DNA of 64,000 bases from Simplicispira psychrophila DSM 11588 (GCF_000688255.1 NZ_JHYS01000015.1:1-64000), one strand, 5' to 3'. Shown: positions 49,271 through 60,042, numbered from the stretch's first letter. The notes: generated from the sequence alone by a model not told the origin. A program made the numbers and translations.

Positions 49271-49729
49271 ATGAATATTTACGACAAACTCTCCGCCCTG
49301 AACATCACCCTGCCGCCCGTGTCGGTACCGGCTGCCGCCTATCTGCCCTATGTGCAAACCGGCAATCTGGTGTTTTTAAGCGGTCACATCGCACGCCAAG
49401 AAGGCAAACCCTGGGTCGGGCAGCTGGGCCGCACCATGGGCACCGAAGGCGGCAAAGTGGCAGCGCGCGCCGTGGCCATTGACCTGATGGGCACCTTGCA
49501 GGTGGCAGCCGGCGGCGATCTGAACCGCGTGGTGCGTATCGTCAAGCTGATGAGTTTGGTCAATTCGACCAGCGACTTCACCGAGCAGCACTTGGTGACC
49601 AACGGCGCCAGCGAGCTGCTGGCCGAGGTCTTTGGCGAGCGCGGCACGCACGCGCGCAGCGCTTTTGGCGTGGCGCAAATTCCGATGGGAGCCTGCGTCG
49701 AGATTGAGCTGATCGCCGAATTGGCGTAA
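49271..49729 (+). CDS. RidA/YjgF-family protein
   Basis: 152 residues: PVSVPAAAYLPYVQTGNLVFLSGH, GDLNRVVRIVKLMSLVNSTSDF and a C-terminal MGACVEIELIAEL give the YjgF/YER057c/UK114 (Rid) fold. Classical RidA hydrolyses reactive enamine/imine intermediates from PLP enzymes. This longer form belongs to a side branch (152 vs about 128 residues), so enamine deaminase activity is probable but unproved. The ATG at 49271 has AAGGA upstream. Confidence 0.87.
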   Translation: MNIYDKLSALNITLPPVSVPAAAYLPYVQTGNLVFLSGHIARQEGKPWVGQLGRTMGTEGGKVAARAVAIDLMGTLQVAAGGDLNRVVRIVKLMSLVNSTSDFTEQHLVTNGASELLAEVFGERGTHARSAFGVAQIPMGACVEIELIAELA

Positions 49730-49749
49730 CGCCCGGTGCGGGGGCTGCG

Positions 49750-51285
49750 CTAGACCTTGAACGCCGACACCACCTGTGCCAACTGCTCAGCCTGTTCATG
49801 CAGGCTTTGTGCGGCAGCAGCGCTTTCTTCTACCAGGGCGGCGTTTTGCTGCGTCATCTGGTCGAGGTTGCCCACGGCCTGACTGACCTGCGCAATGCCG
49901 GTACTCTGCTCGGTCGAGGCAGAGGTGATTTCGCCAATCATGTCGGTCACACGCTGCACCGACTGCACGATGTCCTGCATGGTGGTGCCCGCATCCTGCA
50001 CCAGCCGCGTGCCGGCGCCGACCTTCTCCACCGAGGCGCTGATCAGCTCCTTGATCTCTTTGGCCGCCTGCGCCGAGCGCCCGGCTAGGCTGCGCACCTC
50101 GCTGGCGACGACAGCAAAACCTCGGCCCTGCTCGCCAGCGCGTGCCGCTTCCACGGCGGCGTTCAGCGCCAGGATGTTGGTCTGGAAGGCAATGGAGTCG
50201 ATCACGCCAATGATGTCGGCAATTTTTTTGCTGCTGTGGTTGATCTCTTCCATAGTGCTCACCACCTGGCCGACCACCTCGCCGCCCCGGCGCGCCACGC
50301 CCGAAGCGCCAGCGGCCAGCGTGCTGGCCTGCTGCGCGCTGCTGGCGCTTTGCGCGATGGTGCTGCTGAATTGCTCCATGGCGGCGGCCGCTTCTTGCAG
50401 GTTGCTGGCGGTTTGCTCGGTGCGTGCCGACAAGTCGTGGTTACCGCTGGCGATCTGGCTGCTGGCGGTGGCAATGCTGTCGGTGCTCTGGCGCACCTGG
50501 TGCACCATGCGCCCGAGCGCACCGCTCATGGCATAGAGCGCACGCAGCAGCTCGCCAAATTCGTCACCCCGCGTCACTTGGTGACGGGCGCTCAGGTCAC
50601 CGCCGGCAATGCGCACCGCCAAAGCATTGGCCTCTACCAGCGGCTGCTGGATGCTGCGGATCAGCAACCCGGCGCCTGCCAGGATGGCCAGCAGCACCAG
50701 GCCCACGCTGCCTGCAGCGATCTGCAGCGTGGTGGTGCGCGCCGCCAGGGTGGTCTGCTGCTGTTGCTGCGCCGCCTGCTGCTGCATCTGCACAAAGTCG
50801 TGCAAGGTTTGCAAGTAAGCGCTGGAGGCCGGGTTGTAGGTGCCATTGATAAAGGCCACCGCCTCGGCGGACTGGCCATCGGCCTTGAGTTGGCGCGCCT
50901 TGGTACGGGCCTCGGTCATGGTTTTGCGCGCAGCAGCTATTTTTGCCATGTGCGCCCGGTCAGCGTCGGTCAGCCCCATGGCTTCCATCGATTTTTGCGC
51001 TTCGCTGATGCGCGCCGTAGTCGCCGCCATGGCGTCTTTGAACACGCGCTCCACCTCGGGGTCACTGCTGACGATGATCGCCTGGGTACGCGCGGCATTT
51101 GTCTCCGTCAGGCCCATCCAGCGCAAAGCCGCTTCTACGCGACTGGCCAGCGCCGCGCTGGCCACCTCGCTTTCAGCCTCGACTGTGATGGTGCGATAGC
51201 CAGCAAAGCCTATCGCCGCCACCAAGAGGGCCACGATGGCCATTACAGAAAACCACAACTTGTGCGCCATTCGAAGCTGATTCAT
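49750..51285 (-). CDS. Methyl-accepting chemotaxis protein
   Basis: 511 residues. Transmembrane segments at about 10-30 and 190-212 flank a ~155-residue periplasmic domain of four-helix-bundle type. A HAMP domain follows, then the signalling coiled coil with [35 protein letters not shown]-type tip (quoted in part: [20 protein letters not shown]) near residue 375. It relays ligand binding to CheA/CheW. The ligand is unknown. Its strand is opposite to the Rid gene. Confidence 0.94.
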   Translation of the reverse strand: MNQLRMAHKLWFSVMAIVALLVAAIGFAGYRTITVEAESEVASAALASRVEAALRWMGLTETNAARTQAIIVSSDPEVERVFKDAMAATTARISEAQKSMEAMGLTDADRAHMAKIAAARKTMTEARTKARQLKADGQSAEAVAFINGTYNPASSAYLQTLHDFVQMQQQAAQQQQQTTLAARTTTLQIAAGSVGLVLLAILAGAGLLIRSIQQPLVEANALAVRIAGGDLSARHQVTRGDEFGELLRALYAMSGALGRMVHQVRQSTDSIATASSQIASGNHDLSARTEQTASNLQEAAAAMEQFSSTIAQSASSAQQASTLAAGASGVARRGGEVVGQVVSTMEEINHSSKKIADIIGVIDSIAFQTNILALNAAVEAARAGEQGRGFAVVASEVRSLAGRSAQAAKEIKELISASVEKVGAGTRLVQDAGTTMQDIVQSVQRVTDMIGEITSASTEQSTGIAQVSQAVGNLDQMTQQNAALVEESAAAAQSLHEQAEQLAQVVSAFKV

Positions 51286-51385
51286 ACAGAAGACTGCTCT
51301 CTCAGTGGAGTATAAAAATAAACATTTCTCCCCAATGATTACACCAGAATCGCCTGACCGGCCTTGCGGGCCATCAACAACCGGC

Positions 51386-53752
51386 CTACTCCACCCGCGT
51401 CACCACGCCCGGTTTGAAGCCTAGGTCGGCCGCCTTGCCCTTGCGCCCCCGCAGCGCGCGGGCGTTGTTGAGCGAGCGAATCTCCAGCGTTTCTTCGCGC
51501 TGCTTGCCCCCGCGGCCAACGCCTTCGATACGGATGCTGCGCGTGTAAGCGGCGGCACCGGCCAACGCATCTTTGTCTTCCAAGTCGATCAGCATCAGCC
51601 CACGCCCGCCCTTGTCCATGCGCTTGAGTTCGGCCATTTCAAAGGTCAGGATGCGTCCGCCGACCGAGGCACAGGCAACATGCGTCGCGGCCAGCAACGC
51701 CGCGCTGCCGCTGCTGTGGGCGGCGTGCGAGGGCACGCACACCGCCTCGCCCTCGGCCAGGCTGATGAAGGCTTTACCGCTTTTATTGCGCGACACCATG
51801 CCTTCGACGCTGGCCAGAAAGCCATAACCGCCGGTGCTGGCCAGCAGCAGGGTGGCGGCGGCGGGGCCGGCAAAGTAGTGGGCCATCTGCGTGCCAGCCT
51901 CCAGCTCGATCAGCGTCGTCACCGGCTGACCATCACCACGGGCGTTGGGCAATTGCGCCACCGGCACCGAATACACGCGGCCATTGCTGCCGAACATCAG
52001 GAAGGTATCGACGGTGCGACATTCAAAGGTGCCGTACAACAGGTCGCCGGCCTTGAAGGCAAAGCTGCCCGCCTCGTGGCCGTGGCCGTTGCGCGAACGC
52101 ACCCAGCCTTTTTCTGACACCACCACCGTCACCGGCTCATCCACCACCTTGACCTCGACCACGGCTTTTTTCTCGGCCTGGATCAGCGTGCGGCGATCAT
52201 CGGCAAACTGCTTGGCATCCGCCTCGACCTCTCTGACCATCAGGCGGCGCAGCGCAGCCGGACTGCCCAAAATCTCCTCCAACTTGCCTTGACTATCACG
52301 CAGCGCTTGCAGTTCTTGCTCAATCTTGATGGCTTCCAGCCGCGCGAGTTGGCGCAGGCGGATTTCCAAAATATCCTCGGCTTGGCGCTCGCTCAAGGCA
52401 AAGCGCTCTATCAGCGCCGCTTTGGGCTCATCGGCATTGCGGATGATGGCGATCACCTCGTCGAGGTTGAGCAGCACGATCTGCCGCCCCTCCAAGATGT
52501 GGATGCGATCGAGCACCTTGTCCAAACGGTGCTGCGAGCGCCGCGTGATGGTGGTCTGGCGGAAGGCAATCCACTCGACCAGCATCTGGCGCAGCGACTT
52601 CTGCACCGGCTTGCCGTTGATACCGATCATGGTCAGGTTGATGGACGACGATGTCTCCAGACTGGTATGCGCCAGCAGCGCCGTGATCAACTCTTGCTGC
52701 GGCGTTTTGCTGGTCTTGGGCTCACACACCAGGCGCACCGCAGCGTCCTTGCTGGATTCATCACGCACGCCGTCCAGCACCGCCAGCACGCTGGCCTTGA
52801 GCAGCACCTGGTCTTGGCTCAGCGCCTTTTTGCCGCTCTTGATCTTTGGATTGGTCAGCTCTTCAATTTCTTCCAACACCCGCTGCGTGCTCACGCCGGG
52901 CGGCAGCTCGGTCACCACCAGCTGCCACTGGCCGCGTGCCAGTTCTTCAATTTTCCAGCGCGCCCGCACCTTCAGACTGCCGCGCCCGCTGCGGTAAGCG
53001 TCGGCAATGTCGCTGGCCGGGCTGATGATCTGGCCGCCGCCGGGATAGTCCGGGCCGGGCAAGATGGTCAGCAAATCCGCCTCGGGCAATTGCGGATTTC
53101 TGATGAGCGCGACGCAGGCATCGGCCACTTCGCGCAAGTTGTGGCTAGGGATTTCGGTCGCCAAACCGACCGCAATGCCGCTGGCGCCGTTGAGCAAGGC
53201 AAACGGCAGGCGCGCCGGCAACTGGCGCGGCTCGGTGGTCGAGCCGTCGTAGTTGGGGATGAAATCCACCGTGCCTTCGTCAATCTCTTCCACCAGCAGC
53301 CGGGTGATTTTGGCCAGCCGCGCCTCGGTGTAGCGCATCGCCGCCGCGCCGTCGCCATCGCGCGAGCCAAAGTTGCCCTGGCCGTCGATCAGCGGATAGC
53401 GCTGGGAAAAATCCTGCGCCATGCGCACCAGCGCGTCGTAGGCCGATTGGTCGCCGTGCGGGTGAAAGCGCCCCAGCACATCGCCGACCACGCGCGCACT
53501 CTTGACCGGCTTGGGCGCCGTGCTGCCGTTGGCCCCCGAGTAGCTCAGGCCCATGCGCTCCATGGCGTACAAAATGCGCCGCTGCACCGGCTTCATGCCG
53601 TCGCAGACATCGGGCAGCGCGCGGCCCTTGACGACGCTCAGCGCGTATTCCAGGTAGGCGCGCTGGGCGTAGCTGCCCAGGCAGTCGCCATCACCAGCGC
53701 TATCGTCAGGGACTGGCGGCTCGGCCAGAGGAGTCAAAAGATCGTCGGTCAT
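51386..53752 (-). CDS. parC: DNA topoisomerase IV subunit A
   Basis: 788 residues; cleavage/religation subunit decatenating daughter chromosomes. The catalytic tyrosine is Y141 ([10 protein letters not shown]). The quinolone-resistance region reads [12 protein letters not shown], so the E. coli Ser80 position is Q102 and the Glu84 position is D106. The C-terminal beta-pinwheel is present. The start at 53752 (MTDDLLTPL) is the conserved one; upstream is a repeat copy and parE (76 bp). Confidence 0.95.
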   Translation of the reverse strand: MTDDLLTPLAEPPVPDDSAGDGDCLGSYAQRAYLEYALSVVKGRALPDVCDGMKPVQRRILYAMERMGLSYSGANGSTAPKPVKSARVVGDVLGRFHPHGDQSAYDALVRMAQDFSQRYPLIDGQGNFGSRDGDGAAAMRYTEARLAKITRLLVEEIDEGTVDFIPNYDGSTTEPRQLPARLPFALLNGASGIAVGLATEIPSHNLREVADACVALIRNPQLPEADLLTILPGPDYPGGGQIISPASDIADAYRSGRGSLKVRARWKIEELARGQWQLVVTELPPGVSTQRVLEEIEELTNPKIKSGKKALSQDQVLLKASVLAVLDGVRDESSKDAAVRLVCEPKTSKTPQQELITALLAHTSLETSSSINLTMIGINGKPVQKSLRQMLVEWIAFRQTTITRRSQHRLDKVLDRIHILEGRQIVLLNLDEVIAIIRNADEPKAALIERFALSERQAEDILEIRLRQLARLEAIKIEQELQALRDSQGKLEEILGSPAALRRLMVREVEADAKQFADDRRTLIQAEKKAVVEVKVVDEPVTVVVSEKGWVRSRNGHGHEAGSFAFKAGDLLYGTFECRTVDTFLMFGSNGRVYSVPVAQLPNARGDGQPVTTLIELEAGTQMAHYFAGPAAATLLLASTGGYGFLASVEGMVSRNKSGKAFISLAEGEAVCVPSHAAHSSGSAALLAATHVACASVGGRILTFEMAELKRMDKGGRGLMLIDLEDKDALAGAAAYTRSIRIEGVGRGGKQREETLEIRSLNNARALRGRKGKAADLGFKPGVVTRVE

Positions 53753-53763
53753 GGGAGAGTTAT

Positions 53764-53815
53764 TCAAAAATGAGAGCTACTAGCACTTACTACATAAGGG
53801 CTAGAGGCCAAAAAC
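53764..53815 (+). repeat. Dispersed inverted repeat between parE and parC
   Basis: TCAAAAATGAGAGCTACTAG then CACTTACTACATAAGGGCTA and GAGGCCAAAAA. It fills most of the 76-bp gap in an operon. Confidence 0.8.
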
Positions 53816-53828
53816 ACGCATATGTGGC

Positions 53829-55823
53829 TCAAATATCGACTTCGACGCTGTCGCCGTGCAGTTCCATCAGCTCGCGCCGCGCGCCGGCTTCGCCCTTGCC
53901 CATCAGCTTGGTGATCAGGCTCTCGGTCGCGGCAAAGTCCATGCCGCCCAGTTGCACCGGCAGCAGGCGGCGGGTATCGGGGTTGAGGGTGGTTTCCCAC
54001 AGTTGCTCGGCGTTCATTTCACCCAGGCCCTTGAAGCGGCTGATGGCGCATTTGTCACGCGCTACGCCGTCTTTCACCGCCTTGTCGAGGATGGCGGTCA
54101 GCTCGCCCTCGTCCAGCGCATACACCTTCGCAGCCGGTTTTTTGCCGCGTGCGGGCACATCCACCCTGAACAGCGGCGGGCGTGCCACATAAATGTGGCC
54201 GGTGTCGATGAGCTTGGGAAAGTGGCGGAAGAACAAAGTCAGCAGCAGCACTTGGATGTGCGAGCCATCCACGTCGGCGTCCGAGAGGATGCAAATCTTG
54301 CCGTAGCGCAGGCCGCTCAGATCCGGCTCGTCGTTAGCGCCATGCGGATCGACGCCGATGGCGACGGAAATATCGTGGATTTCATTGTTGGCAAACAGCC
54401 GGTCGCGCTCGACTTCCCAGGTGTTGAGCACCTTGCCGCGCAGCGGCAGCACCGCCTGAGTTTCCTTGTCGCGTCCCATCTTGGCGCTGCCGCCGGCGCT
54501 GTCACCCTCGACCAGAAACACCTCGTTGTAGGCAAGGTCGCGGCTTTCGCAATCGGTCAGCTTGCCCGGCAGCACCGCCACGCCCGAGCCTTTGCGCTTT
54601 TCGACTTTTTGACCCGCCTTCTGGCGCGTCTGTGCAGCTTTGATCGCCAGTTCAGCCAGCTTCTTGCCGTATTCGACATGCTGGTTCAGCCACAGCTCCA
54701 GCGCCGGACGGACAAAACTGCTGACCAGCCGCACCGCATCGCGCGAATTGAGGCGCTCTTTGATCTGGCCTTGAAACTGCGGATCGAGCACCTTGGCCGA
54801 GAGCACATAGTTGGCACGCGCGAACACATCCTCGGGCATCAGTTTGACGCCCTTGGGCAGCAAGCTGTGGAACTCAATAAAGCTTTTGACGGCTTGGAAC
54901 AGGCCATCGCGCAGACCGCTCTCGTGCGTGCCGCCGGCGCTGGTCGGGATCAGGTTGACGTAGCTCTCGCGCACCGGCGCGCCCTCTTCGGTAAAGGCCA
55001 CGCACCAGGAGGCGCCCTCGCCTTCGGCAAAGCTGTCGTGGCCGCTGTCGGCAAAGCCTTCGCCCTCAAACAATGGAATCACCGGGTCGGTGACCAACGT
55101 CTGCGCCAGGTAGTCGCGCAGCCCGCCCTTGTATTGCCAGGTTTGCGTTTCGCGTGTCTTCTCGTTGATCAGCGACACCGACACGCCGGGCATCAGCACC
55201 GCTTTGCTGCGCAGCAGGTGGATCAGCGCGGGCATCGGCAACTGGCTGGACTCAAAGTATTTGGCGTCGGGCCAGGCGCGCACGCTGGTGCCTTGGCGGC
55301 GGTCGCCCGCCACTTGCGGACGCAAGGCCAGCGGCTCGATAACGTCGCCGCCGGAGAACACCAGCGTCGCCACTTGGCCTTCACGGTGGCTGGCCACTTC
55401 CATGCGCTGCGACAGCGCATTGGTCACCGAGACGCCGACGCCGTGCAGGCCGCCGGAGAAGCTGTAAGCGCCGCCTTTGCCTTTGTCGAACTTGCCGCCG
55501 GCGTGCAGTTGGGTGAACACCAGCTCGATGACGGGTGCGTTTTCTTCCGGGTGCAGGCCAAACGGAATGCCGCGGCCGTCGTCGTCAATGCTGACTGAGC
55601 CATCGGCGTGCAGCGTAACTTTGATTTTTTTGCCGTGGCCGGCGAGGGCTTCGTCGGCGGCGTTGTCCAGCACTTCTTGGATGACGTGCAGCGGGTTGTC
55701 GGTGCGCGTGTACATACCCGGGCGTTGCTTGACCGGCTCTAAGCCCTTGAGGACGCGGATCGAGCTTTCGGAATATTCGGGGGGGATTGCGGAAAGGGAT
55801 GCGGGAGTGGGTTTAACGGCCAT
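53829..55823 (-). CDS. parE: DNA topoisomerase IV subunit B
   Basis: 664 residues; ATPase subunit. GHKL ATP-binding VLDNAADEALAG (51-62) and DGRGIPFG; Toprim region with VEGDSAGGSAKMGRD and DADVDGSHIQ. The start at 55823 (MAVKPTPASL) is the first conserved Met; the upstream extension overlaps the divergent MFS leader. It precedes parC in transcription order. Confidence 0.95.
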   Translation of the reverse strand: MAVKPTPASLSAIPPEYSESSIRVLKGLEPVKQRPGMYTRTDNPLHVIQEVLDNAADEALAGHGKKIKVTLHADGSVSIDDDGRGIPFGLHPEENAPVIELVFTQLHAGGKFDKGKGGAYSFSGGLHGVGVSVTNALSQRMEVASHREGQVATLVFSGGDVIEPLALRPQVAGDRRQGTSVRAWPDAKYFESSQLPMPALIHLLRSKAVLMPGVSVSLINEKTRETQTWQYKGGLRDYLAQTLVTDPVIPLFEGEGFADSGHDSFAEGEGASWCVAFTEEGAPVRESYVNLIPTSAGGTHESGLRDGLFQAVKSFIEFHSLLPKGVKLMPEDVFARANYVLSAKVLDPQFQGQIKERLNSRDAVRLVSSFVRPALELWLNQHVEYGKKLAELAIKAAQTRQKAGQKVEKRKGSGVAVLPGKLTDCESRDLAYNEVFLVEGDSAGGSAKMGRDKETQAVLPLRGKVLNTWEVERDRLFANNEIHDISVAIGVDPHGANDEPDLSGLRYGKICILSDADVDGSHIQVLLLTLFFRHFPKLIDTGHIYVARPPLFRVDVPARGKKPAAKVYALDEGELTAILDKAVKDGVARDKCAISRFKGLGEMNAEQLWETTLNPDTRRLLPVQLGGMDFAATESLITKLMGKGEAGARRELMELHGDSVEVDI

Positions 55824-55942
55824 GGTGCGCGATTGTAGTGCTGGTGTTTCATACAGTCTTTGCCAGCCATCGACCGCACCGCGCCGCTTTGCCGTCATCA
55901 CACTGTCAAGCAAAAAACCACGCTATTCGTTACATTCGCCCG

Positions 55943-57160
55943 ATGTCTTTCGAAGCTCGCAAACTCTCCCTGTTCCAGGTGCTCGCCTGCGGCGCCGCCA
56001 TCGTCACCTTGTCCATGGGCATTCGCCACGGCTTTGGCTTGTGGCTGCAACCCATCACGCAAGAGATGGGATGGACCCGCCAGTCGTTTGCGCTGGCGCT
56101 GGCCATCCAGAACTTGTCCTGGGGCGTGATCGGCGTCTTTGCTGGCATGGCCGCCGACCGTTTTGGCGCCTTTCGCGTGCTCATGGGCGGCGCCGTGCTG
56201 TATGGCCTGGGCCTGGCCGGCATGGCACTGTCACCCACCGAGACGCTGTTTGCCCTGACGGCTGGCGTGCTAATCGGCGCGGCGCAGGCCGGCACCACCT
56301 ATGCCGTGATTTACGGCGTGCTGGGGCGCCAGATTGCCGCCGACAAGCGCTCCTGGGCCATGGGTGTGGCAGCAGCAGCCGGCTCGTTCGGCCAGTTTTT
56401 GATGGTGCCGCTGGAGGGATTTTTCATCTCCACCCTGGGCTGGCAAACCGCGCTGCTGGCACTGGCGCTGATGGTGCTGCTGATCGTGCCGCTGGCTTTT
56501 GGTCTGCGTGAGCCGGGTTTCCAGGGCGCCGCGCCGCTGCAACGCCGCCAGAGCATTGCCGAAGCGCTGACCGAGGCGTTTCGCCACCGCAGCTTTTTAT
56601 TGCTCACCGTTGGCTACTTTGTCTGCGGCTTTCAGGTGGTATTCATTGGCGTGCACATGCCCAGCTATCTGAAAGACCACGGTCTGTCCTCCCAGGTAGC
56701 CAGCTACGCCCTGGCGCTGATCGGCCTGTTCAACGTGGTCGGCACCTATATGGCCGGCGCGCTGGGCCAGCGCTTGGCCAAGCGCCATATTCTGGCGTTC
56801 ATCTATTTCACCCGCGCCGTGGTCATCAGCATCTTCTTGCTGGTGCCGCTGTCTCCGACCAGCGTATATATCTTTTCCGCCGTCATGGGCACGCTGTGGC
56901 TATCCACGGTGCCGCCAACCAATGCGCTGGTGGCACAAATTTTTGGTGTGCAACACCTGTCCATGCTCGGCGGCTTTGTATTTTTCAGCCACCAGCTGGG
57001 CAGCTTCATGGGGGTTTGGCTGGGCGGCTATCTGTACGACCGCACCGGCAGCTACGATATCGTCTGGTATCTGGCCATTGGCCTGGGCGTGCTGGCGGGC
57101 CTGATCAACCTGCCAATCAAGGAACAGCCCATCCAGCGTCCGGCACTGCAAACCGCCTGA
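55943..57160 (+). CDS. MFS transporter (oxalate/formate antiporter-like)
   Basis: 405 residues with 12 membrane segments. GIRHGFGLWLQPITQEMGW and the DRFGAFRVLMGGAVLYG loop are typical of the OFA/monocarboxylate-like branch of the MFS. It moves small organic acids in known relatives; the substrate here is unknown. The start is at 55943 (MSFEARKLS). A 55-residue membrane protein gene starts 2 bp after its stop. Confidence 0.87.
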   Translation: MSFEARKLSLFQVLACGAAIVTLSMGIRHGFGLWLQPITQEMGWTRQSFALALAIQNLSWGVIGVFAGMAADRFGAFRVLMGGAVLYGLGLAGMALSPTETLFALTAGVLIGAAQAGTTYAVIYGVLGRQIAADKRSWAMGVAAAAGSFGQFLMVPLEGFFISTLGWQTALLALALMVLLIVPLAFGLREPGFQGAAPLQRRQSIAEALTEAFRHRSFLLLTVGYFVCGFQVVFIGVHMPSYLKDHGLSSQVASYALALIGLFNVVGTYMAGALGQRLAKRHILAFIYFTRAVVISIFLLVPLSPTSVYIFSAVMGTLWLSTVPPTNALVAQIFGVQHLSMLGGFVFFSHQLGSFMGVWLGGYLYDRTGSYDIVWYLAIGLGVLAGLINLPIKEQPIQRPALQTA

Positions 57161-57161
57161 T

Positions 57162-57329
57162 ATGTCCCGCACACTTGCTCCTGCCACTTCCGAGGCCCAG
57201 CGCCCTGCCGTCTGGCGGCGCTGGGCCGTGCGCGCACTGGTGCTGATCGCTTTGCTGCTGGTGTTTGCGCTGTACAGCAACCCCGACTTCATGGTGATGC
57301 TGGCTGATCAGATGTGGGCTTGTTTTTAA
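57162..57329 (+). CDS. Small single-pass membrane protein, 55 residues
   Basis: ATG at 57162, one base after the MFS stop; 55 codons then TAA at 57327. The sequence is MSRTLAPATSEAQRPAVWRR, then AVRALVLIALLLVFALYSNP as one membrane segment, then a short tail ending ADQMWACF. The tight spacing to the MFS gene suggests co-expression, possibly as an accessory subunit. Function not known. Confidence 0.55.
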   Translation: MSRTLAPATSEAQRPAVWRRWAVRALVLIALLLVFALYSNPDFMVMLADQMWACF

Positions 57330-57330
57330 G

Positions 57331-57389
57331 CATCAAAACAGCCTCTAACCCTTACAAAATAAGCACTACAAGCTATTTAAATAATAGCT
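57331..57389 (-). repeat. Dispersed inverted repeat upstream of methyltransferase
   Basis: Reverse orientation: ATCAAAACAGCCTCTAACCC, then TAAGCACTACAAGCTATTTA. It lies between the 55-residue gene and the methyltransferase. Confidence 0.75.
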
Positions 57390-57402
57390 AACCAAGAGCA
57401 CC

Positions 57403-57957
57403 ATGCACCACACAGAAACCCCTTCCAACTGGATACAGCGCTGGTCACACTTGGTACCTGCGGGCGCGCCGGTGCTGGATGTGGCCTGTGGCCTGGGTCG
57501 GCACCTGCGCTGGTTTGCTGAGCGGGGCCATCCGGTCACCGGCGTGGACCGCTCAGCGCAAGCGGCCGAAGCGGCCGCAGCCTGGGGCGAAGCGCTGTGC
57601 GCCGACATCGAAAACGCCCCTTGGCCCCTGCCCAGCCGCCAGTTTGGCGCGGTAGTGGTGACGAACTATTTGTGGCGTGCCCTGCTGCCCACTCTGGTGG
57701 CCAGCGTGGCGCCGGGCGGTTTACTGATTTACGAAACCTTTGCCAGTGGCAACGAAACCGTGGGCAAGCCGTCACGCGCCGATTTCTTGCTGCAACCGGG
57801 CGAACTGCTGTGCGCCTGCGCCGGGCTGCGCGTGGTGGCTTATGAAGAGGGCTATCTGGATGCGCCCGAGCGCTTCGTCCAGCGCATCACCGCCGTGCGT
57901 GAACTGGCGGCAACCAATGCACCAGCGCGGCACTTTCTGCAAGCGCCCGCTAGTTAG
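57403..57957 (+). CDS. Class I SAM-dependent methyltransferase
   Basis: 184 residues. DVACGLGRH (26-34) is the SAM-binding glycine loop, VTGVDRSAQA the acidic post-motif, and VVTNYLWRALLPTLVASVAPGGLLIYETF covers motifs IV-V (quoted in part). It resembles TehB-like small-molecule methyltransferases. The acceptor is not known. It precedes dapA by 30 bp. Confidence 0.85.
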   Translation: MHHTETPSNWIQRWSHLVPAGAPVLDVACGLGRHLRWFAERGHPVTGVDRSAQAAEAAAAWGEALCADIENAPWPLPSRQFGAVVVTNYLWRALLPTLVASVAPGGLLIYETFASGNETVGKPSRADFLLQPGELLCACAGLRVVAYEEGYLDAPERFVQRITAVRELAATNAPARHFLQAPAS

Positions 57958-57987
57958 AATGCCCTTTTACCGTTTTGCACTGCGGAT

Positions 57988-58887
57988 ATGACCCTACCTA
58001 GCGCCCCCCTCACCGGCAGCATCGTCGCCCTCATCACCCCCCTGCACGAGGACACCAGCGTGGACTACCCCACGCTGCGCCAACTGATCGACTGGCATAT
58101 TGCCGAAGGCACCGACTGCATTGGTGTGGTCGGCACCACGGGCGAGTCGCCCACGGTGAACGTCGAAGAGCACTGCGAAATCATTCGCGTCAGCGTCGAG
58201 CAGGCGGCAGGGCGCGTGCCCGTGATGGCCGGCTGCGGTGCCAACTCGACGGCGGAAGCCATCGAACTGGCCAAATTCGCCCGGGGCGTCGGCGCCAACA
58301 GCCAGCTGCAGGTGGTGCCCTACTACAACAAGCCGACGCAAGAGGGCCAGTACCAGCACTTCAAGGCGATTGCCGAAGCCACGGGCGACTTGCCCATCGT
58401 GCTCTACAACGTGCCCGGCCGTTCGGTCGCTGATATGCAGCACGAAACGGTGCTGCGCCTGGCGCAAGTGCCCGGCATCATCGGCATCAAGGAAGCCACC
58501 GGCAACATTGAACGCGCGCAGTGGCTAATCCGCGATCTGCCAAAAAACTTTGCTATTTACTCCGGCGACGACCCGACCGCCGTCGCATTGATGCTGTGCG
58601 GTGGCCACGGCAACATCAGCGTCACCGCCAACGTCGCACCGCGCCTGATGCACGAGCTATGTGCTGCCGCCTTGGCCGGCAACATCCGCCGCGCCATGGA
58701 AATCCAGTTCCAGCTGATGCCAGTGCACAAAAACCTGTTCATTGAAGCCAACCCGATTCCCGTCAAGTGGGCCGCCGCCCGCATGGGTCTGTGCGGTGGC
58801 ACGCTGCGCCTGCCCATGACCCCCCTGAGCGCACACCACGAAGCTGCTGTCGAAGCGGCACTGCGCGCCAGCGGCCTGCTGACCTGA
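57988..58887 (+). CDS. dapA: 4-hydroxy-tetrahydrodipicolinate synthase
   Basis: 299 residues; condenses pyruvate with aspartate semialdehyde on the way to lysine and diaminopimelate. The Schiff-base lysine is K168 (GIKEATGN), the YNVPGR motif supplies the active-site Tyr and GTTGESPTV binds pyruvate. bamC follows 69 bp downstream, the common dapA-bamC order. Confidence 0.96.
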   Translation: MTLPSAPLTGSIVALITPLHEDTSVDYPTLRQLIDWHIAEGTDCIGVVGTTGESPTVNVEEHCEIIRVSVEQAAGRVPVMAGCGANSTAEAIELAKFARGVGANSQLQVVPYYNKPTQEGQYQHFKAIAEATGDLPIVLYNVPGRSVADMQHETVLRLAQVPGIIGIKEATGNIERAQWLIRDLPKNFAIYSGDDPTAVALMLCGGHGNISVTANVAPRLMHELCAAALAGNIRRAMEIQFQLMPVHKNLFIEANPIPVKWAAARMGLCGGTLRLPMTPLSAHHEAAVEAALRASGLLT

Positions 58888-58956
58888 ACCGCCCACACGG
58901 CACCTTCTGCCTCTGTCTTTGCTTCTGCCCGTATACGAATTTCCAAGGATTTCTGC

Positions 58957-60042
58957 GTGAACCCTACTGCACGACTGGGCCTGTTCGGCCTGACCCTTGC
59001 GCTGTCTGCCTGCTCAGTGCTCGATGGCGACAAGATCGACTACAAAAGCGCCACCAAAGGCGCCACCCTAGAGGTGCCGCCTGACCTGCAGCAGCTCTCG
59101 CGCGACAGCCGCTACACCCTGCCTGGCAGCGTGGTATCGGCCAATGCATTGCAAGCCGGCCAAGCCGTCCAGCCATCGGCCACCAGCACCGCCGCCACGG
59201 CCACCATGGGCGACGTGCGCATTGAACGCGACGGCAACCAGCGCTGGCTGGTGGTCAAGCGTCCGGCCGACAAACTATGGGAACCGGTACGCGACTTCTG
59301 GACAGAAAACGGCTTCACGCTGGCGCAAGAACAGTCCGATGTCGGCATCATGGAAACCGACTGGGCAGAAAACCGTGCCAAGCTGCCGCAAGACATCATT
59401 CGCGCGACGATTGGCAAGGTGTTTGATGCGCTGTATTCGACCGGCGAGCGCGATAAGTTCCGCACGCGCCTAGAGCGCATGCCCAACGGCGACACCGAAA
59501 TCTACATCAGCCACCGCGGCATGATCGAGGTCTATTCCAGCAGCGCCAAGGACAGCACCATCTGGCAGCCACGTGCGGCTGACCCGGAACTGGAGACCGA
59601 ATTCTTGCGCCGCCTGATGGTCAAACTCGGCGTCAGCCAGCAGCAGTCCAAAGCCATTGCCGCCGCTCCGGTGCAAACACCGCCCAGTGCCCAGCTGTCC
59701 AGCGTCAATGGCGTGCCGGTGCTGCAAATGCACGAAGGCTTTGACCGCGCCTGGCGCCGTATCGGCCTGGCGCTAGACCGTACCGGCTTCACTGTCGAAG
59801 ACCGTGACCGCAGCCAGGGCGTGTATTTCGTGCGCTACGTCGCACCTGGCACAGACAAGGAAGAAAGCTTCTTCAGCAAGCTGCTGGGAGGCAAGGCAGC
59901 GACACCACCGCTGAAATACCGCGTGGTAGTGCGCAGTGCTGGCGAAGCCAGCACAGTGTCAGTGCTCAATGCTGCCGGCGCGCCCGAAACCTCTGCCAAT
60001 GTCCAAAGCATCTTGCGCGTACTGGCGGACGACCTGAAGTAA
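58957..60042 (+). CDS. bamC: Outer membrane assembly lipoprotein BamC
   Basis: 361 residues from a GTG at 58957. The lipobox LSAC places the lipid on C19. The unstructured VPPDL segment that binds BamD follows (LEVPPDLQQL), then two helix-grip domains (DKLWEPVRDFW and DRAWRRIGLALDRTGF). It is part of the BAM complex that inserts beta-barrel proteins into the outer membrane. Confidence 0.92.
   Translation: MNPTARLGLFGLTLALSACSVLDGDKIDYKSATKGATLEVPPDLQQLSRDSRYTLPGSVVSANALQAGQAVQPSATSTAATATMGDVRIERDGNQRWLVVKRPADKLWEPVRDFWTENGFTLAQEQSDVGIMETDWAENRAKLPQDIIRATIGKVFDALYSTGERDKFRTRLERMPNGDTEIYISHRGMIEVYSSSAKDSTIWQPRAADPELETEFLRRLMVKLGVSQQQSKAIAAAPVQTPPSAQLSSVNGVPVLQMHEGFDRAWRRIGLALDRTGFTVEDRDRSQGVYFVRYVAPGTDKEESFFSKLLGGKAATPPLKYRVVVRSAGEASTVSVLNAAGAPETSANVQSILRVLADDLK

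Noticed and set aside
52289-53773. 494-residue ORF opposite parC
   Set aside because: Antisense shadow of parC in a GC-rich background.
53856-55598. 580-residue ORF opposite parE
   Set aside because: Antisense shadow of parE; no family resemblance or ribosome-binding site.
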